This document shows positions 7,912 to 15,646 of a DNA stretch of 32,825 bases, in pieces. Both the position numbers and the translations under genes were made by a program. The notes under the pieces were generated by a model. That model searched no databases, was not told where the DNA came from, and saw nothing but the letters and a program-made list of their open reading frames with translations. Position 1 is the stretch's first letter. Every line of letters begins with the position of its first letter. Source of the DNA: Pseudomonadota bacterium (GTDB taxonomy: Bacteria > SZUA-182 > DTGQ01); assembly GCA_030625085.1 (NCBI GenBank), contig DAOURK010000040.1:1-32825 (forward strand), read 5' to 3'.

Positions 7912-7912
7912 T

Positions 7913-8473
7913 ATGGTTCCAATAAATATTTCCAAGACGGCAAAAGTGCTTATTGAAACTACTGCCAATGGAATAAAGCAAATCCAGCTTTCGCCTTGGT
8001 CCGAGGAGCAACTTTCTCAATTAAAAATCTTTAAAATTGAAATTTATCTCCAAGGAAAACCCTTTTTCTATGAAAAGTTACGAAAGGATTTGAACACTTA
8101 TTTCTCTGGCCGACAGGTTATCTTTTCATATCCAATTGATTGGCATGATATAACGCCTTTTACACAAAAAGTGCTGAAACTGGCTCAATTGATTCCATGG
8201 GGCAAAATTGAAACCTATGGGCGGCTAAGCACAAAGCTAGCAATTAAAAGCAGCCCACGAGCTGTGGGGGCAGCCTTGGGGAGAAATCCCGTACCAATTG
8301 TTATCCCATGTCACCGAGTTCAAAAAAAAACCGGTGCTCTTGGGGGCTTCTCTTCGGGGATCGGGTGGAAAAAAAAATTACTGAGTCTGGAAAATGGGAC
8401 TGCCCCAGAAACCCACATTGAATTTCGGGAGATAAAACAAGTAAATAGAAACTTTTTAAAAAGTATGGGTTAA
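7913..8473 (+). CDS. ogt: Methylated-DNA--[protein]-cysteine S-methyltransferase
   Basis: Suicidal repair of O6-alkylguanine in DNA by transfer of the alkyl group to an active-site Cys. The 186-residue protein has the N-terminal ribonuclease-like domain (1-80) and the C-terminal domain with IPWGKIETYG (94-103), the arginine finger in SSPRAVGAALGRNP (Arg116), and the active site IPCHRV with Cys133. The end (after 160) is a short non-conserved tail. The ATG at 7913 is only one base from the AGG of the preceding repeat, so the ribosome site is unusual; no other in-frame start nearby looks better. The upstream leader may form an attenuator-like structure. Confidence 0.93.
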   Translation: MVPINISKTAKVLIETTANGIKQIQLSPWSEEQLSQLKIFKIEIYLQGKPFFYEKLRKDLNTYFSGRQVIFSYPIDWHDITPFTQKVLKLAQLIPWGKIETYGRLSTKLAIKSSPRAVGAALGRNPVPIVIPCHRVQKKTGALGGFSSGIGWKKKLLSLENGTAPETHIEFREIKQVNRNFLKSMG

Positions 8474-8537
8474 TGTTATAAGGACATTAATCTATCATAT
8501 GTATTCCAACTTATAAAAAATTTAAAAATCCATTAGC

Positions 8538-8619
8538 TTTGTCATTTCGAGCAAAGCAAGAAATCTTATGGTATTGAAAAAAGAGTTTATTAATTTCTCC
8601 CTTTGTTCCGATTGACAAA
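8538..8619. repeat. Decayed GTCATTTCGAG-type inverted repeat
   Basis: The left arm at 8538-8568 (TTTGTCATTTCGAGCAAAGC and onward, ending AAATCTTA) closely matches the left arm of the element at 17649-17719. The right arm at 8592-8619 is its imperfect reverse complement, with several substitutions. It fills most of the gap between ogt and dtd. Repeats opening with TTGTCATTTCGAG are common in many bacterial genomes. Confidence 0.7.
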
Positions 8620-8635
8620 AAAAATTTCATACAGA

Positions 8636-8651
8636 CACCTAGATTTAGGTG
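8636..8651 (+). promoter_or_regulatory. Hairpin overlapping the dtd ribosome-binding site
   Basis: CACCTA at 8636-8641 pairs perfectly with TAGGTG at 8646-8651 around a 4-base loop. The 3' arm contains the only purine-rich ribosome site (AGGTGGG) ahead of the dtd ATG at 8665, so the stem could lower translation. Small and unsupported otherwise. Confidence 0.3.
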
Positions 8652-8664
8652 GGACGTTTTTAAT

Positions 8665-9102
8665 ATGAAAGTAGTCATTCAAAGAGTATCAAAGGCTTCC
8701 GTAACCATTGAAGGCAGGACAATCGGAAAAATCGGCCTTGGTATGGTTGTTCTGATCGGCTTTTCCAAAACAGATTCAGCCGAGGATATCCCCTTTATGG
8801 TGGATAAAATCTTACATTTACGAATATTTGAAGACAACCAACAAAAAATGAATAAGGCTTTACTCGATGTTGGTGGTGAAATTTTACTGATTTCCCAATT
8901 TACCTTACTGGGAGATACACGTAAAGGCCGCCGGCCGAATTTTATGAATGCTGCGCCACCAGACGTCGCTCAAAAACTTTACCAAAAATTTATTCAAGAG
9001 TTTCAAAATCGCAAGGTGCCGGTTCAAACAGGCCAATTTCAAGCCTATATGCAGGTTTTGATCAACAATGACGGCCCGGTTACTTTAATTTTAGAAAAAT
9101 AG
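8665..9102 (+). CDS. dtd: D-aminoacyl-tRNA deacylase
   Basis: Hydrolyses D-amino acids (and glycine mischarged on tRNA-Ala) from tRNA. The 145-residue length is exact for DTD1. Both active-site signatures are present: SQFTL at residues 77-81 and the Gly-Pro motif NNDGPVT at 134-140. The N terminus MKVVIQRVSKASV is typical. The ATG is preceded at 12-14 bases by AGGTGGG lying in a small hairpin. The next gene, a glyoxalase II-like hydrolase, starts 57 bases downstream on the same strand. Confidence 0.96.
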   Translation: MKVVIQRVSKASVTIEGRTIGKIGLGMVVLIGFSKTDSAEDIPFMVDKILHLRIFEDNQQKMNKALLDVGGEILLISQFTLLGDTRKGRRPNFMNAAPPDVAQKLYQKFIQEFQNRKVPVQTGQFQAYMQVLINNDGPVTLILEK

Positions 9103-9159
9103 ACTATCTTTTTAACCATTTTTGACAGTGAAAAACCAGAAATAAGGGAGTTGTATACT

Positions 9160-9795
9160 ATGCATGATATAGTTCTCGAAAGACTTATTGTTGGCCCCTT
9201 TTCGGTAAATTGTTATCTTTTGGGCTGCTCAAAATCTCAAAAAATGGCAGTAATTGATCCCGGAGGCGAAATAGATACAATCTGGCAAAAAATTCAAAGG
9301 ATTGGGTATTCTTTTGAATATATTATCAATACCCATGGACATCCTGATCATACAGCCGGCAATATGGAGCTTAAACAAAAATCACAGGCAAAAATCCTGG
9401 CCCATCCCGATGATGTCGCTATGATGACCAACAAAGAAAATTTGCTTTCCTCAATACTCTTTGAAGCTAAACCCTCTCCCCCCCCGGATCAGTTAATCAC
9501 TGAAGGACAAGTTATCACCTTGGGGGACATTAGCTTAAAAGTGTTGCATACCCCCGGGCATAGTCCTGGAGGAATATGTTTGCTGTCCGGAGACATTATC
9601 TTCACAGGAGATACTCTATTTGCCGATGGAATCGGCAGAACTGATTTCCCCGGAGGCAATTATACTCAATTGATCTCTAGTATCAAAAACAAACTCTATA
9701 CCCTTGATGATCAACTGCGCATTTTACCCGGTCACGGTGAAGAATCTACCCTGGGGAAAGAAAAACGAAATAATCCCTTTGTACGGGCTGATTAA
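9160..9795 (+). CDS. Metallo-beta-lactamase-fold hydrolase (glyoxalase II-like)
   Basis: A 211-residue stand-alone MBL-fold protein of the short glyoxalase II-like group. Metal ligands are visible: THGHPDH (His59, His61, Asp63, His64), TPGHS (His134), FTGDTLF (Asp151) and LPGHGEES (His192). Such proteins hydrolyse thioesters, but the substrate of this subgroup is generally unknown and it lacks the long C-terminal glutathione-binding domain of true glyoxalase II. ATG 9160 is preferred because AAGGGAG lies nine bases upstream; a TTG at 9151 directly abuts that site. It is five bases before xerD, probably in one transcript. Confidence 0.9.
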   Translation: MHDIVLERLIVGPFSVNCYLLGCSKSQKMAVIDPGGEIDTIWQKIQRIGYSFEYIINTHGHPDHTAGNMELKQKSQAKILAHPDDVAMMTNKENLLSSILFEAKPSPPPDQLITEGQVITLGDISLKVLHTPGHSPGGICLLSGDIIFTGDTLFADGIGRTDFPGGNYTQLISSIKNKLYTLDDQLRILPGHGEESTLGKEKRNNPFVRAD

Positions 9796-9800
9796 ATCAT

Positions 9801-10685
9801 ATGAAAACCGATGTAAAATTATTTCTTAATCATTTACTTATTGAAAAAGGTTTAGCGGATAATACTATTATTTCTTACCGCAGAGATCTACAAACATTAG
9901 TGCAGTTTTTAGCTGATAGGGACATTAATAACTTTAAACAGGTCAAAAAAAAAGACATCATGGACCACCTGTTTACCCTAAAAAATCGTGGAATTTCTGC
10001 AAGAAGCCACTCTCGACATTTGGTGAGTATTCGACAATTATATAAATTTTTAATATTGGAAGGTAGGGCGCAGGAAGACCCTACCTCAAATATTTCATTT
10101 CCTAAAACATGGCAAAGATTGCCTCATGTTCTAAATTATTCCCAAGTGGAAGCTTTATTAGCCCAACCGGATGAAAGCCCTTTGGGGATTAGAGATAAGA
10201 CAATGTTAGAAGTTTTATATGCAACAGGGCTTCGGGTGTCAGAATTAATCAACTTAACTATTAATGCTGTTAATTTAGAAGCAGGATTTCTCCTTTGTCT
10301 GGGAAAAGGCTCTAAAGAAAGGATGGTCCCTATTGGATCATCAGCGAGAAAAAACCTCCAAAAATATTATAATGGCCCCCGGCAGCAACTTTTAAACCTA
10401 AAGCGAAGTAAGTTTCTCTTTATTAATAAATTTGGAAATAAATTGTCCAGACAAGGATTTTGGAAAATAATAAAACGATATGCAGTTGAGGCCGGGATTG
10501 AACAAAAAATCTCCCCTCACACCCTGCGTCATTCCTTTGCCACCCATCTATTGGAAAACGGAGCGGACCTAAGATCCGTCCAGGCTATGCTGGGACATGT
10601 CAATATCGCAACTACCCAAATATATACCCATGTATCTATGGATAAAATAAAAAAATTATATTTCAAACATCACCCGAGGGCTTAA
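9801..10685 (+). CDS. xerD: Tyrosine recombinase XerD
   Basis: Site-specific recombinase that resolves chromosome dimers at dif. The 294-residue protein has an N-terminal SAM-like core-binding domain (1-95) and a catalytic domain with all active residues visible: Arg145 (ATGLRVSEL), Lys169 (LGKGSKER), His240 and Arg243 (SPHTLRHSFATHLLENGAD), His266 (LGH) and Tyr275 (QIYTHV). PKTWQRLPHVLNYSQVEALL and the C-terminal HPRA favour XerD over XerC. It follows the MBL-fold gene by five bases. Its last 23 bases overlap the convergent glycosyltransferase gene, but the XerD end itself looks complete. Confidence 0.92.
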   Translation: MKTDVKLFLNHLLIEKGLADNTIISYRRDLQTLVQFLADRDINNFKQVKKKDIMDHLFTLKNRGISARSHSRHLVSIRQLYKFLILEGRAQEDPTSNISFPKTWQRLPHVLNYSQVEALLAQPDESPLGIRDKTMLEVLYATGLRVSELINLTINAVNLEAGFLLCLGKGSKERMVPIGSSARKNLQKYYNGPRQQLLNLKRSKFLFINKFGNKLSRQGFWKIIKRYAVEAGIEQKISPHTLRHSFATHLLENGADLRSVQAMLGHVNIATTQIYTHVSMDKIKKLYFKHHPRA

Positions 10686-11673
10686 TCGCGGAAAGGGAGT
10701 AATATTCATCAAACCTTTTTATAAGCTCTCTATCAGAAATTAAAGAAACTTTCTTCTCCTCTTTTCGTTTCCTCATAATTTCAGGAAGTCGTTTTAATGC
10801 ACCAGAAAGCCCAATATAAAAAGTCCTCCTAAAGGTGAAAAGATTAATACAAAGAAAAAATATATGGTTTAGTATCAAAGATCGGTCATGAATATTCTTC
10901 CAGATAAAAATATTCCTGTTCCTGATAGAAATGGCCCTGATTTTATAAGCAGTTGACACCTTCTTAATACTTACCGATATCTGGTGATATGCCCTGCACC
11001 TCCTTTCATAAATAACCTTCCAACCCCTTTTAAGAGCCCTGTAGGCAAGGTCGACGTCCTCAAAGATAAAGGGTGAATAAAGTTCATCGAAACCTCCAAG
11101 ATCCCTCACCTTTTCTGCACTCGCAAAAAAAAAGGCACCTTGAACACTCATGGAAGGATAAGGGGGCTGAAGTCTTTGCATCTCTATAAAATCATCGAAG
11201 AGGTTCTCTGTTATTCTATAGTGCCCTCGCTTCCAAACTGCCCTCCTTATACCGTCAATCTGCCTATCGGTTCCGTAGGCAAATGCACGTACAGTTACCC
11301 CGAATAATTCAGAATCATCAAAATGATCGTTGAAATATCCAAAAAAATCCTCTTCCAAGGCAACATCATTATTAAGAAAGAAGAGGACCTCACCCTTTGC
11401 ATGATTAATTCCTATGTTGCATGTTGCTGAAAACCCCCTGTTGACGGATTGTTTGTAAAAGCTGATACCTCCATGACTGGATACAAAATGCTTAATCACT
11501 GCGGCACTTTCATCCACAGAGCAGTCATCTACTATGATTATCTCCCATTCTCCTGAATAATTTTGTGCTGCCCTGATAACAGAAGGAAGGAATTTTTCTA
11601 TAAGTTTCTCCCCGTTATAGTTTGGTATGATTATACTTAAGCTTCTATATCTCATATTTTTAGTTTCCTGCAT
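10663..11673 (-). CDS. Family 2 glycosyltransferase
   Basis: A 336-residue GT-A enzyme transferring a sugar from a nucleotide donor; acceptor unknown. It shows SLSIIIPNYNGE (11-22), IIIVDDCS (45-52), the DXD-equivalent FFLNNDV (Asp103) and FEDVDLAYRALKRGWKV with the probable catalytic acidic residues at 205-208. The C-terminal third has hydrophobic stretches (NHIFFLCINLFTFRR) that could touch the membrane. A second ATG at 11655 has GCAGGA upstream and is a plausible alternative start. It is a lone glycosyltransferase between xerD and the DUF502 gene, with AGA/AGG/ATA-rich codons, and its 3' end reads into xerD by 23 bases. This suggests acquisition independent of its neighbours. Confidence 0.88.
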   Translation of the reverse strand: MQETKNMRYRSLSIIIPNYNGEKLIEKFLPSVIRAAQNYSGEWEIIIVDDCSVDESAAVIKHFVSSHGGISFYKQSVNRGFSATCNIGINHAKGEVLFFLNNDVALEEDFFGYFNDHFDDSELFGVTVRAFAYGTDRQIDGIRRAVWKRGHYRITENLFDDFIEMQRLQPPYPSMSVQGAFFFASAEKVRDLGGFDELYSPFIFEDVDLAYRALKRGWKVIYERRCRAYHQISVSIKKVSTAYKIRAISIRNRNIFIWKNIHDRSLILNHIFFLCINLFTFRRTFYIGLSGALKRLPEIMRKRKEEKKVSLISDRELIKRFDEYYSLSAIKPSGDV

Positions 11674-11737
11674 TGAGCAATTCCGTATCCTGAATTCCTG
11701 CCACGTGGCGCTTAATTATATAAAAAAAGGAATGAGT

Positions 11738-12397
11738 TTAGTCTTGTGAACTGCTTTTGAGGCGATCCGGATAATGAGGAACAACCATTCCCCCTGATAC
11801 GACAAGCTTAATGCCGTCTTCAACGGTCATGGATAAGGGAATTAATTCATCATGAGGGACCATAATGAGTACTCCTGAAGTAGGATTGGGCGTGGTGGGA
11901 ACAAAAATGTTGACTACCTCTTTTTGCGTTACATTCTGGATCTCACCTCTAGCTTCAGAGGTAATAAATCCTACGGTATAAATTCCCTTTCGAGGATATT
12001 CCACGAGAACAACCTGCTGGAAATATTTTCGATTGCCTTTTGAAAAAGACTCCATAATCTGCTTTGAAGCGTAATAGATATTCCATACCAGGGGCACCTT
12101 ACTTAAAATTTTTTCTCCCAGGATTACCAATTTTTTCCCTATTACATTGGAAACAATTAAACCAAGAAAAAATGAAAGGATAATGATAAAACTGAGGCCC
12201 AATAGCCCCGGCAGGTGATAACCAATTAGCTGGGGCAGGCCAATCAATCGTAAAACAGCAGCTACCGGACGAGCAAGAACTCCTTCAAATATATTGAAGA
12301 TAAGGATTAAAAAAAAGATCGTAATAAAAATTGGTAAAATAACCAAAAATCCGGTAAAAAAAATATTCCTGATCTTTCGGTGGATATTTTCAGCCAT
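11738..12397 (-). CDS. DUF502 family membrane protein
   Basis: A 219-residue inner-membrane protein with two predicted transmembrane helices (about 11-36 and 64-88) followed by a soluble domain. The segments SKVPLVWNIYYASKQ and VNIFVPTTPNPTSGVLIMVP are the recognisable signature of DUF502, related to plant COV proteins. Its function is unknown. The start codon follows a good AAGGAGG (12414-12420) at an unusually long spacing of 16 bases, with a 15-base palindrome (12396-12410) between them. It is downstream of gspF on the same strand, after 318 bases of repeats. Confidence 0.88.
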   Translation of the reverse strand: MAENIHRKIRNIFFTGFLVILPIFITIFFLILIFNIFEGVLARPVAAVLRLIGLPQLIGYHLPGLLGLSFIIILSFFLGLIVSNVIGKKLVILGEKILSKVPLVWNIYYASKQIMESFSKGNRKYFQQVVLVEYPRKGIYTVGFITSEARGEIQNVTQKEVVNIFVPTTPNPTSGVLIMVPHDELIPLSMTVEDGIKLVVSGGMVVPHYPDRLKSSSQD

Positions 12398-12476
12398 AGA
12401 AAGTTTCTATCCGCCTCCTTATTTTTCTATTTATCTCTGTTAACGTAATTTTATAAAAAATTATCCAAACAGGAGT

Positions 12477-12548
12477 AGCGCAGGGCTTTAGCCCTGCATT
12501 TTGGAAAATCTCTAGACTTTCATTTTGGCAGGGCTAAAGCCCTGCGCT
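12477..12548. repeat. GCAGGGCTTTAGCCCTGC double-palindrome element
   Basis: Perfect 21-base inverted repeats at 12477-12497 and 12528-12548. Each arm is itself a hairpin (GCAGGGCT-TT-AGCCCTGC), so the element can fold as two small stems or one long stem. ATTTTGG or CATTTTGG flanks the inner sides. A truncated copy is at 7868-7911. Palindromes of this sequence type are widespread in bacterial genomes as REP-like elements. Confidence 0.85.
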
Positions 12549-12600
12549 GCAGTATAAAACTTACTAGCTAAAAAAATAACCCTATTAAATAATTTGAATC

Positions 12601-12705
12601 TTGATGGTCTCGTAAAAAGTCCTAAATTAACTGGTTTAGCTATTATAACTATTTGATTTTATTAGATAGTATTTTTATAAATTCGACTTTTTACGATTGC
12701 ATCAA
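12601..12705. repeat. Inverted-repeat element with TCGTAAAAAGTC arms
   Basis: The arm at 12601-12621 (TTGATGGTCTCGTAAAAAGT plus C) and the arm at 12685-12705 are reverse complements at 18 of 21 positions. The mismatches form one internal block of three. The interior is 63 bases, AT-rich and non-coding. It ends 10 bases before the gspF stop codon. The TCGTAAAAAGTC core is a motif I associate with intergenic repeats in deltaproteobacterial genomes. Confidence 0.7.
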
Positions 12706-12715
12706 TCTTTAAACC

Positions 12716-13933
12716 TTAAATCATTTGATTCATTTCAAATATGGGTAATAAAATAGATACTACAATAAAAGCGACAATAACTCCCATTAATAAAATGATG
12801 GCCGGCTCAAGAATGGAAGTTAACCCGTTTATCGTCATATCTACTTCATTCTCATAGCTTTCAGCAATATTACCCAGCATCTCTTCCAATTGCCCGCTTT
12901 TTTCCCCAATGGCAATCATGTCCGTCACCATCGTAGGAAATACCCCGGCCCTTTTTAAGGGGACGGCCAAATCTTCTCCCTCCCTAATGCAATGGCGGGC
13001 ATCTTCCACTGCTCCGGCTAATAACCGATTGGTGAGAACCTCCTTAACAATAGACAAAGAATCCAAAATAGGGATGCCGCTGCCAACAAGTGTCCTCAGG
13101 GTTTGAGCGAAACGAGCAGTATCGATTTTGCGAATAAGTTCGCCTAAAATCGGGGTTTTCAGTAAGGTTTTATCAATAAATAACCCTCCTGAAGCTGTAT
13201 TTTTATACTTTCGAAAAGCTAAGATAACCAGGGCAATGATAAAGAGCAGAGGCACCCAAAATAGTTTTAAAAACTCACTTGTTCGGATGAGAATGAGGGT
13301 AGCCAAGGGTAAGGTTTGCTGCATTTCAACAAAAATATTCATGATGGTAGGGATTACAAACATCATCAAAAAAACTATTACAGCAATACCAATAGCCACC
13401 ATAAATATAGGATAAGCCATGGTTGACCAAATTTTATTCCTCTGTCGATTCTTTTTTTCCAGGTAGTCGGCTAAGCGAGCCAACACCTGGTCCAAGGCCC
13501 CACTGGCCTCTCCGGCCAGTACCATTTGTATATACAATCGGGAAAACAAGCGAGGATGTTCTGAAAGTGCTTTGGAAAAAGGCATACCACTTTTTACCTT
13601 TTCACGAATTTCAATAAAAATTTTTTTCACATGGGGAGTATCAATTTGGTCAATCAGGGTAGACAGCGCCTGCATGAGCGGCAAGCCGGCCTTGAGGAGG
13701 GTCCCTAATTGTCTGGTTAAAAGTGCTACCTCCTTTGTTTTGATTTTTTGTTTGAACAGATTGAACAGCTCGATCTTTGAGATTCGTTTCGAAACAGAGG
13801 TGGATTGCAAATCAAATGGATAAATATTGTCCCGGCGCAGCTTTAATCGTGCATCTTGGACAGTATCCGCGTCAATTAATCCCTTTATGGATTTACCCTG
13901 CAAATTAAAAGCTCGGTATTCAAAAATGGCCAT
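12716..13933 (-). CDS. gspF: Type II secretion system inner-membrane platform protein GspF
   Basis: Polytopic platform protein that couples the GspE ATPase to pseudopilus assembly. The 405-residue length is standard. It opens with the family motif FEYRAFNLQGKSIKGLIDAD, followed by two T2SSF repeats (about 70-190 and 272-394). The family glycine/glutamate pattern is visible in LGTLLKAGLPLMQAL, LAGEASGALD, LVGSGIPILDSL and AIGEKSGQLEEML. Three hydrophobic segments lie near 170-195, 218-240 and 373-400. It starts one base after the gspE stop, so the two are surely co-transcribed. Confidence 0.93.
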   Translation of the reverse strand: MAIFEYRAFNLQGKSIKGLIDADTVQDARLKLRRDNIYPFDLQSTSVSKRISKIELFNLFKQKIKTKEVALLTRQLGTLLKAGLPLMQALSTLIDQIDTPHVKKIFIEIREKVKSGMPFSKALSEHPRLFSRLYIQMVLAGEASGALDQVLARLADYLEKKNRQRNKIWSTMAYPIFMVAIGIAVIVFLMMFVIPTIMNIFVEMQQTLPLATLILIRTSEFLKLFWVPLLFIIALVILAFRKYKNTASGGLFIDKTLLKTPILGELIRKIDTARFAQTLRTLVGSGIPILDSLSIVKEVLTNRLLAGAVEDARHCIREGEDLAVPLKRAGVFPTMVTDMIAIGEKSGQLEEMLGNIAESYENEVDMTINGLTSILEPAIILLMGVIVAFIVVSILLPIFEMNQMI

Positions 13934-13934
13934 T

Positions 13935-15641
13935 TTATAAAATATCTTCTTGGGTCACTCGAAGAACTTCTTCGATAGAGGTCATTCCTTGGATCACCTT
14001 GGCGGCCCCATCTTGACGTAAAGAAGTCATTCCCCGCTTTAAGCAAATTTTTTTGATTGAACCGGCTTCGGCTCGCTTCATAATAGCCGTGCATACATCA
14101 TCATCAATAGCCAATAACTCATAGATACCGGTACGGCCATGATACCCTGATTGTAAACAATAAGGGCAACCACTGTTGATATAGACAACCCCTTCCGGGA
14201 GGTCTTGCACAGTCAGACCGATTTTCTCAAGTGAAATCGGGTCAGGTTTGACCGCCTCTTTGCATTTAGGGCACAGGAGACGAACCAATCGCTGAGCTAA
14301 AATAGCAATAACAGAAGAAGCAACCAGATAAGGTTCAACTCCCATATCATGTAATCTGGTTATGGCCCCGGCGGAATCATTGGTATGAAGGGTACTAAAA
14401 ACAAGATGCCCGGTGAGGGAGGCTTGGATGGCTATCTCAGCAGTTTCGAGGTCCCGAATTTCGCCAACCATAATTACATCCGGGTCCTGGCGCAGAATAG
14501 AACGTAATCCGTTAGAAAAGGTTAAATTGATTTTCGGCTTTACCTGTATCTGGGCAATCCCCTCCAATTGATATTCAATCGGGTCCTCAACAGTAATAAT
14601 ATTTTTATCTGAAAAATTTATCTTACTTAAGCCGGTATAAAGCGTTGTGGTTTTTCCGCTACCAGTGGGGCCGGTAACCAGGATAATCCCGTGGGAATAA
14701 TTGATAAATGAGGAAAAATCTTCAAGGGCCTTCTGCGAAAAACCCAAATCCTGCAGAGTTAAAATGGTAGAATTTTTATCCAATAGTCGCATCACCACCC
14801 TCTCCCCAAAGGCTGTAGGAATGGTGGAAACCCTGATATCAACCTCGCGGTCGGCCAATTTAATTTTCATACGTCCATCTTGGGGAAGACGTTTTTCGGC
14901 AATGTTCATTTTGGACATAATCTTAATTCTAGAGATGATGGCTGTTTGATATTTTTTAGGAGGAGTCAAAGTATCGTAAAGTATTCCGTCAATCCGGTAA
15001 CGAACACGCAATTCTCTTTCAAAGGGTTCAACATGTACATCACTAGCCCGGTCCTTGACGGCCTGAACTAAAATGAGGTTTACCAATTTAATAATCGGGG
15101 CATCATTGGCCATGTCCAGGATGTCCCGCTCCTCTTCTCCGATATCAGCCAGCAACCCGGGGTCTTCCATATCCAGATCTTTGACCATTTTTTCAGCGGA
15201 TTCCGGGACCTGATGATAGATAAAATGAATGGCTTCCAGAATCGTATCCTCAGTACATATGACCAGTTCCACTTCCTGGTTGCATAAAAGGTGAACATCA
15301 TCCAAAAGATGAATCTGTAAAGGATCGGAAACGGCTACCCTGAGTTGACCATTTTTCTGAGCAAAGGGGACCAGTTTGTATTGTTTGCAAAATTGGAAGG
15401 GAATTTTTTGAATAATATCCTTATCCAGTTGAAAATCAATTTTTTGCTCAAAGGGAAGGCCAAACTTAAGACTAATTCCTCTCAACATTTCCAATTCGGT
15501 TAAGTGGCCTAACTGAACTAAAATTTTGCCCAGTTTTCCCCCTTTTGTCTTTTGAATGGCGAGCGCTTCAGATAAGGCCTTCTCATTGATAAGGTTTTGA
15601 TCAAGGAGAATATTTCCCAAGTTTTTTTTGATCAGTCCCAT
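13935..15641 (-). CDS. gspE: Type II secretion system ATPase GspE
   Basis: Cytoplasmic hexameric ATPase that powers T2SS pseudopilus extension. In 568 residues it shows an N-terminal MshEN-like/N1E region (1-150), Walker A GPTGSGKT (324-331), an Asp box (ITVEDPIEYQ), a Walker B segment in RQDPDVIMVGEIRD (384-397), a His box (STLHTNDSAGA), and the tetracysteine zinc site CPKC (457-460) with CPYC (492-495). The N terminus contains two LGxxL-type repeats resembling the c-di-GMP-binding MshEN motif, but the leading Arg of the first is replaced by Asn, so binding is doubtful. It begins five bases after the gspD stop. Confidence 0.94.
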   Translation of the reverse strand: MGLIKKNLGNILLDQNLINEKALSEALAIQKTKGGKLGKILVQLGHLTELEMLRGISLKFGLPFEQKIDFQLDKDIIQKIPFQFCKQYKLVPFAQKNGQLRVAVSDPLQIHLLDDVHLLCNQEVELVICTEDTILEAIHFIYHQVPESAEKMVKDLDMEDPGLLADIGEEERDILDMANDAPIIKLVNLILVQAVKDRASDVHVEPFERELRVRYRIDGILYDTLTPPKKYQTAIISRIKIMSKMNIAEKRLPQDGRMKIKLADREVDIRVSTIPTAFGERVVMRLLDKNSTILTLQDLGFSQKALEDFSSFINYSHGIILVTGPTGSGKTTTLYTGLSKINFSDKNIITVEDPIEYQLEGIAQIQVKPKINLTFSNGLRSILRQDPDVIMVGEIRDLETAEIAIQASLTGHLVFSTLHTNDSAGAITRLHDMGVEPYLVASSVIAILAQRLVRLLCPKCKEAVKPDPISLEKIGLTVQDLPEGVVYINSGCPYCLQSGYHGRTGIYELLAIDDDVCTAIMKRAEAGSIKKICLKRGMTSLRQDGAAKVIQGMTSIEEVLRVTQEDIL

Positions 15642-15646
15642 GGTGT

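Larger units (their letters stand above)
7233..7912. other. 680-base gene-free region rich in inverted repeats
   Basis: I find no convincing coding sequence on either strand; the longest open frames (about 60 codons) resemble no family. The region separates the divergent CorC-like gene and ogt, so it must carry promoters for both, but no strong hexamer pair stands out in this AT-rich DNA. It contains a MITE-like element (7340-7472), a G/C-rich palindrome (7578-7601), a 7-base inverted repeat TTTCAAC/GTTGAAA (7625-7631 and 7649-7655), an attenuator-like hairpin pair (7766-7826), and a truncated copy of a palindromic repeat that runs up to the ogt start. Confidence 0.7.
12398..12715. other. Intergenic region holding two palindromic repeat elements
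   Basis: No coding sequence is seen. The stretch between gspF and the DUF502 gene is largely made of two inverted-repeat elements standing 52 bases apart (12477-12548 and 12601-12705). The ribosome site AAGGAGG for the DUF502 gene lies at its left edge. I see no strong promoter. Confidence 0.7.

Noticed and set aside
9801-10685. Phage or integron integrase instead of XerD
   Set aside because: Length, motif spacing and the HPRA C terminus fit XerD; no att repeats or cargo nearby.
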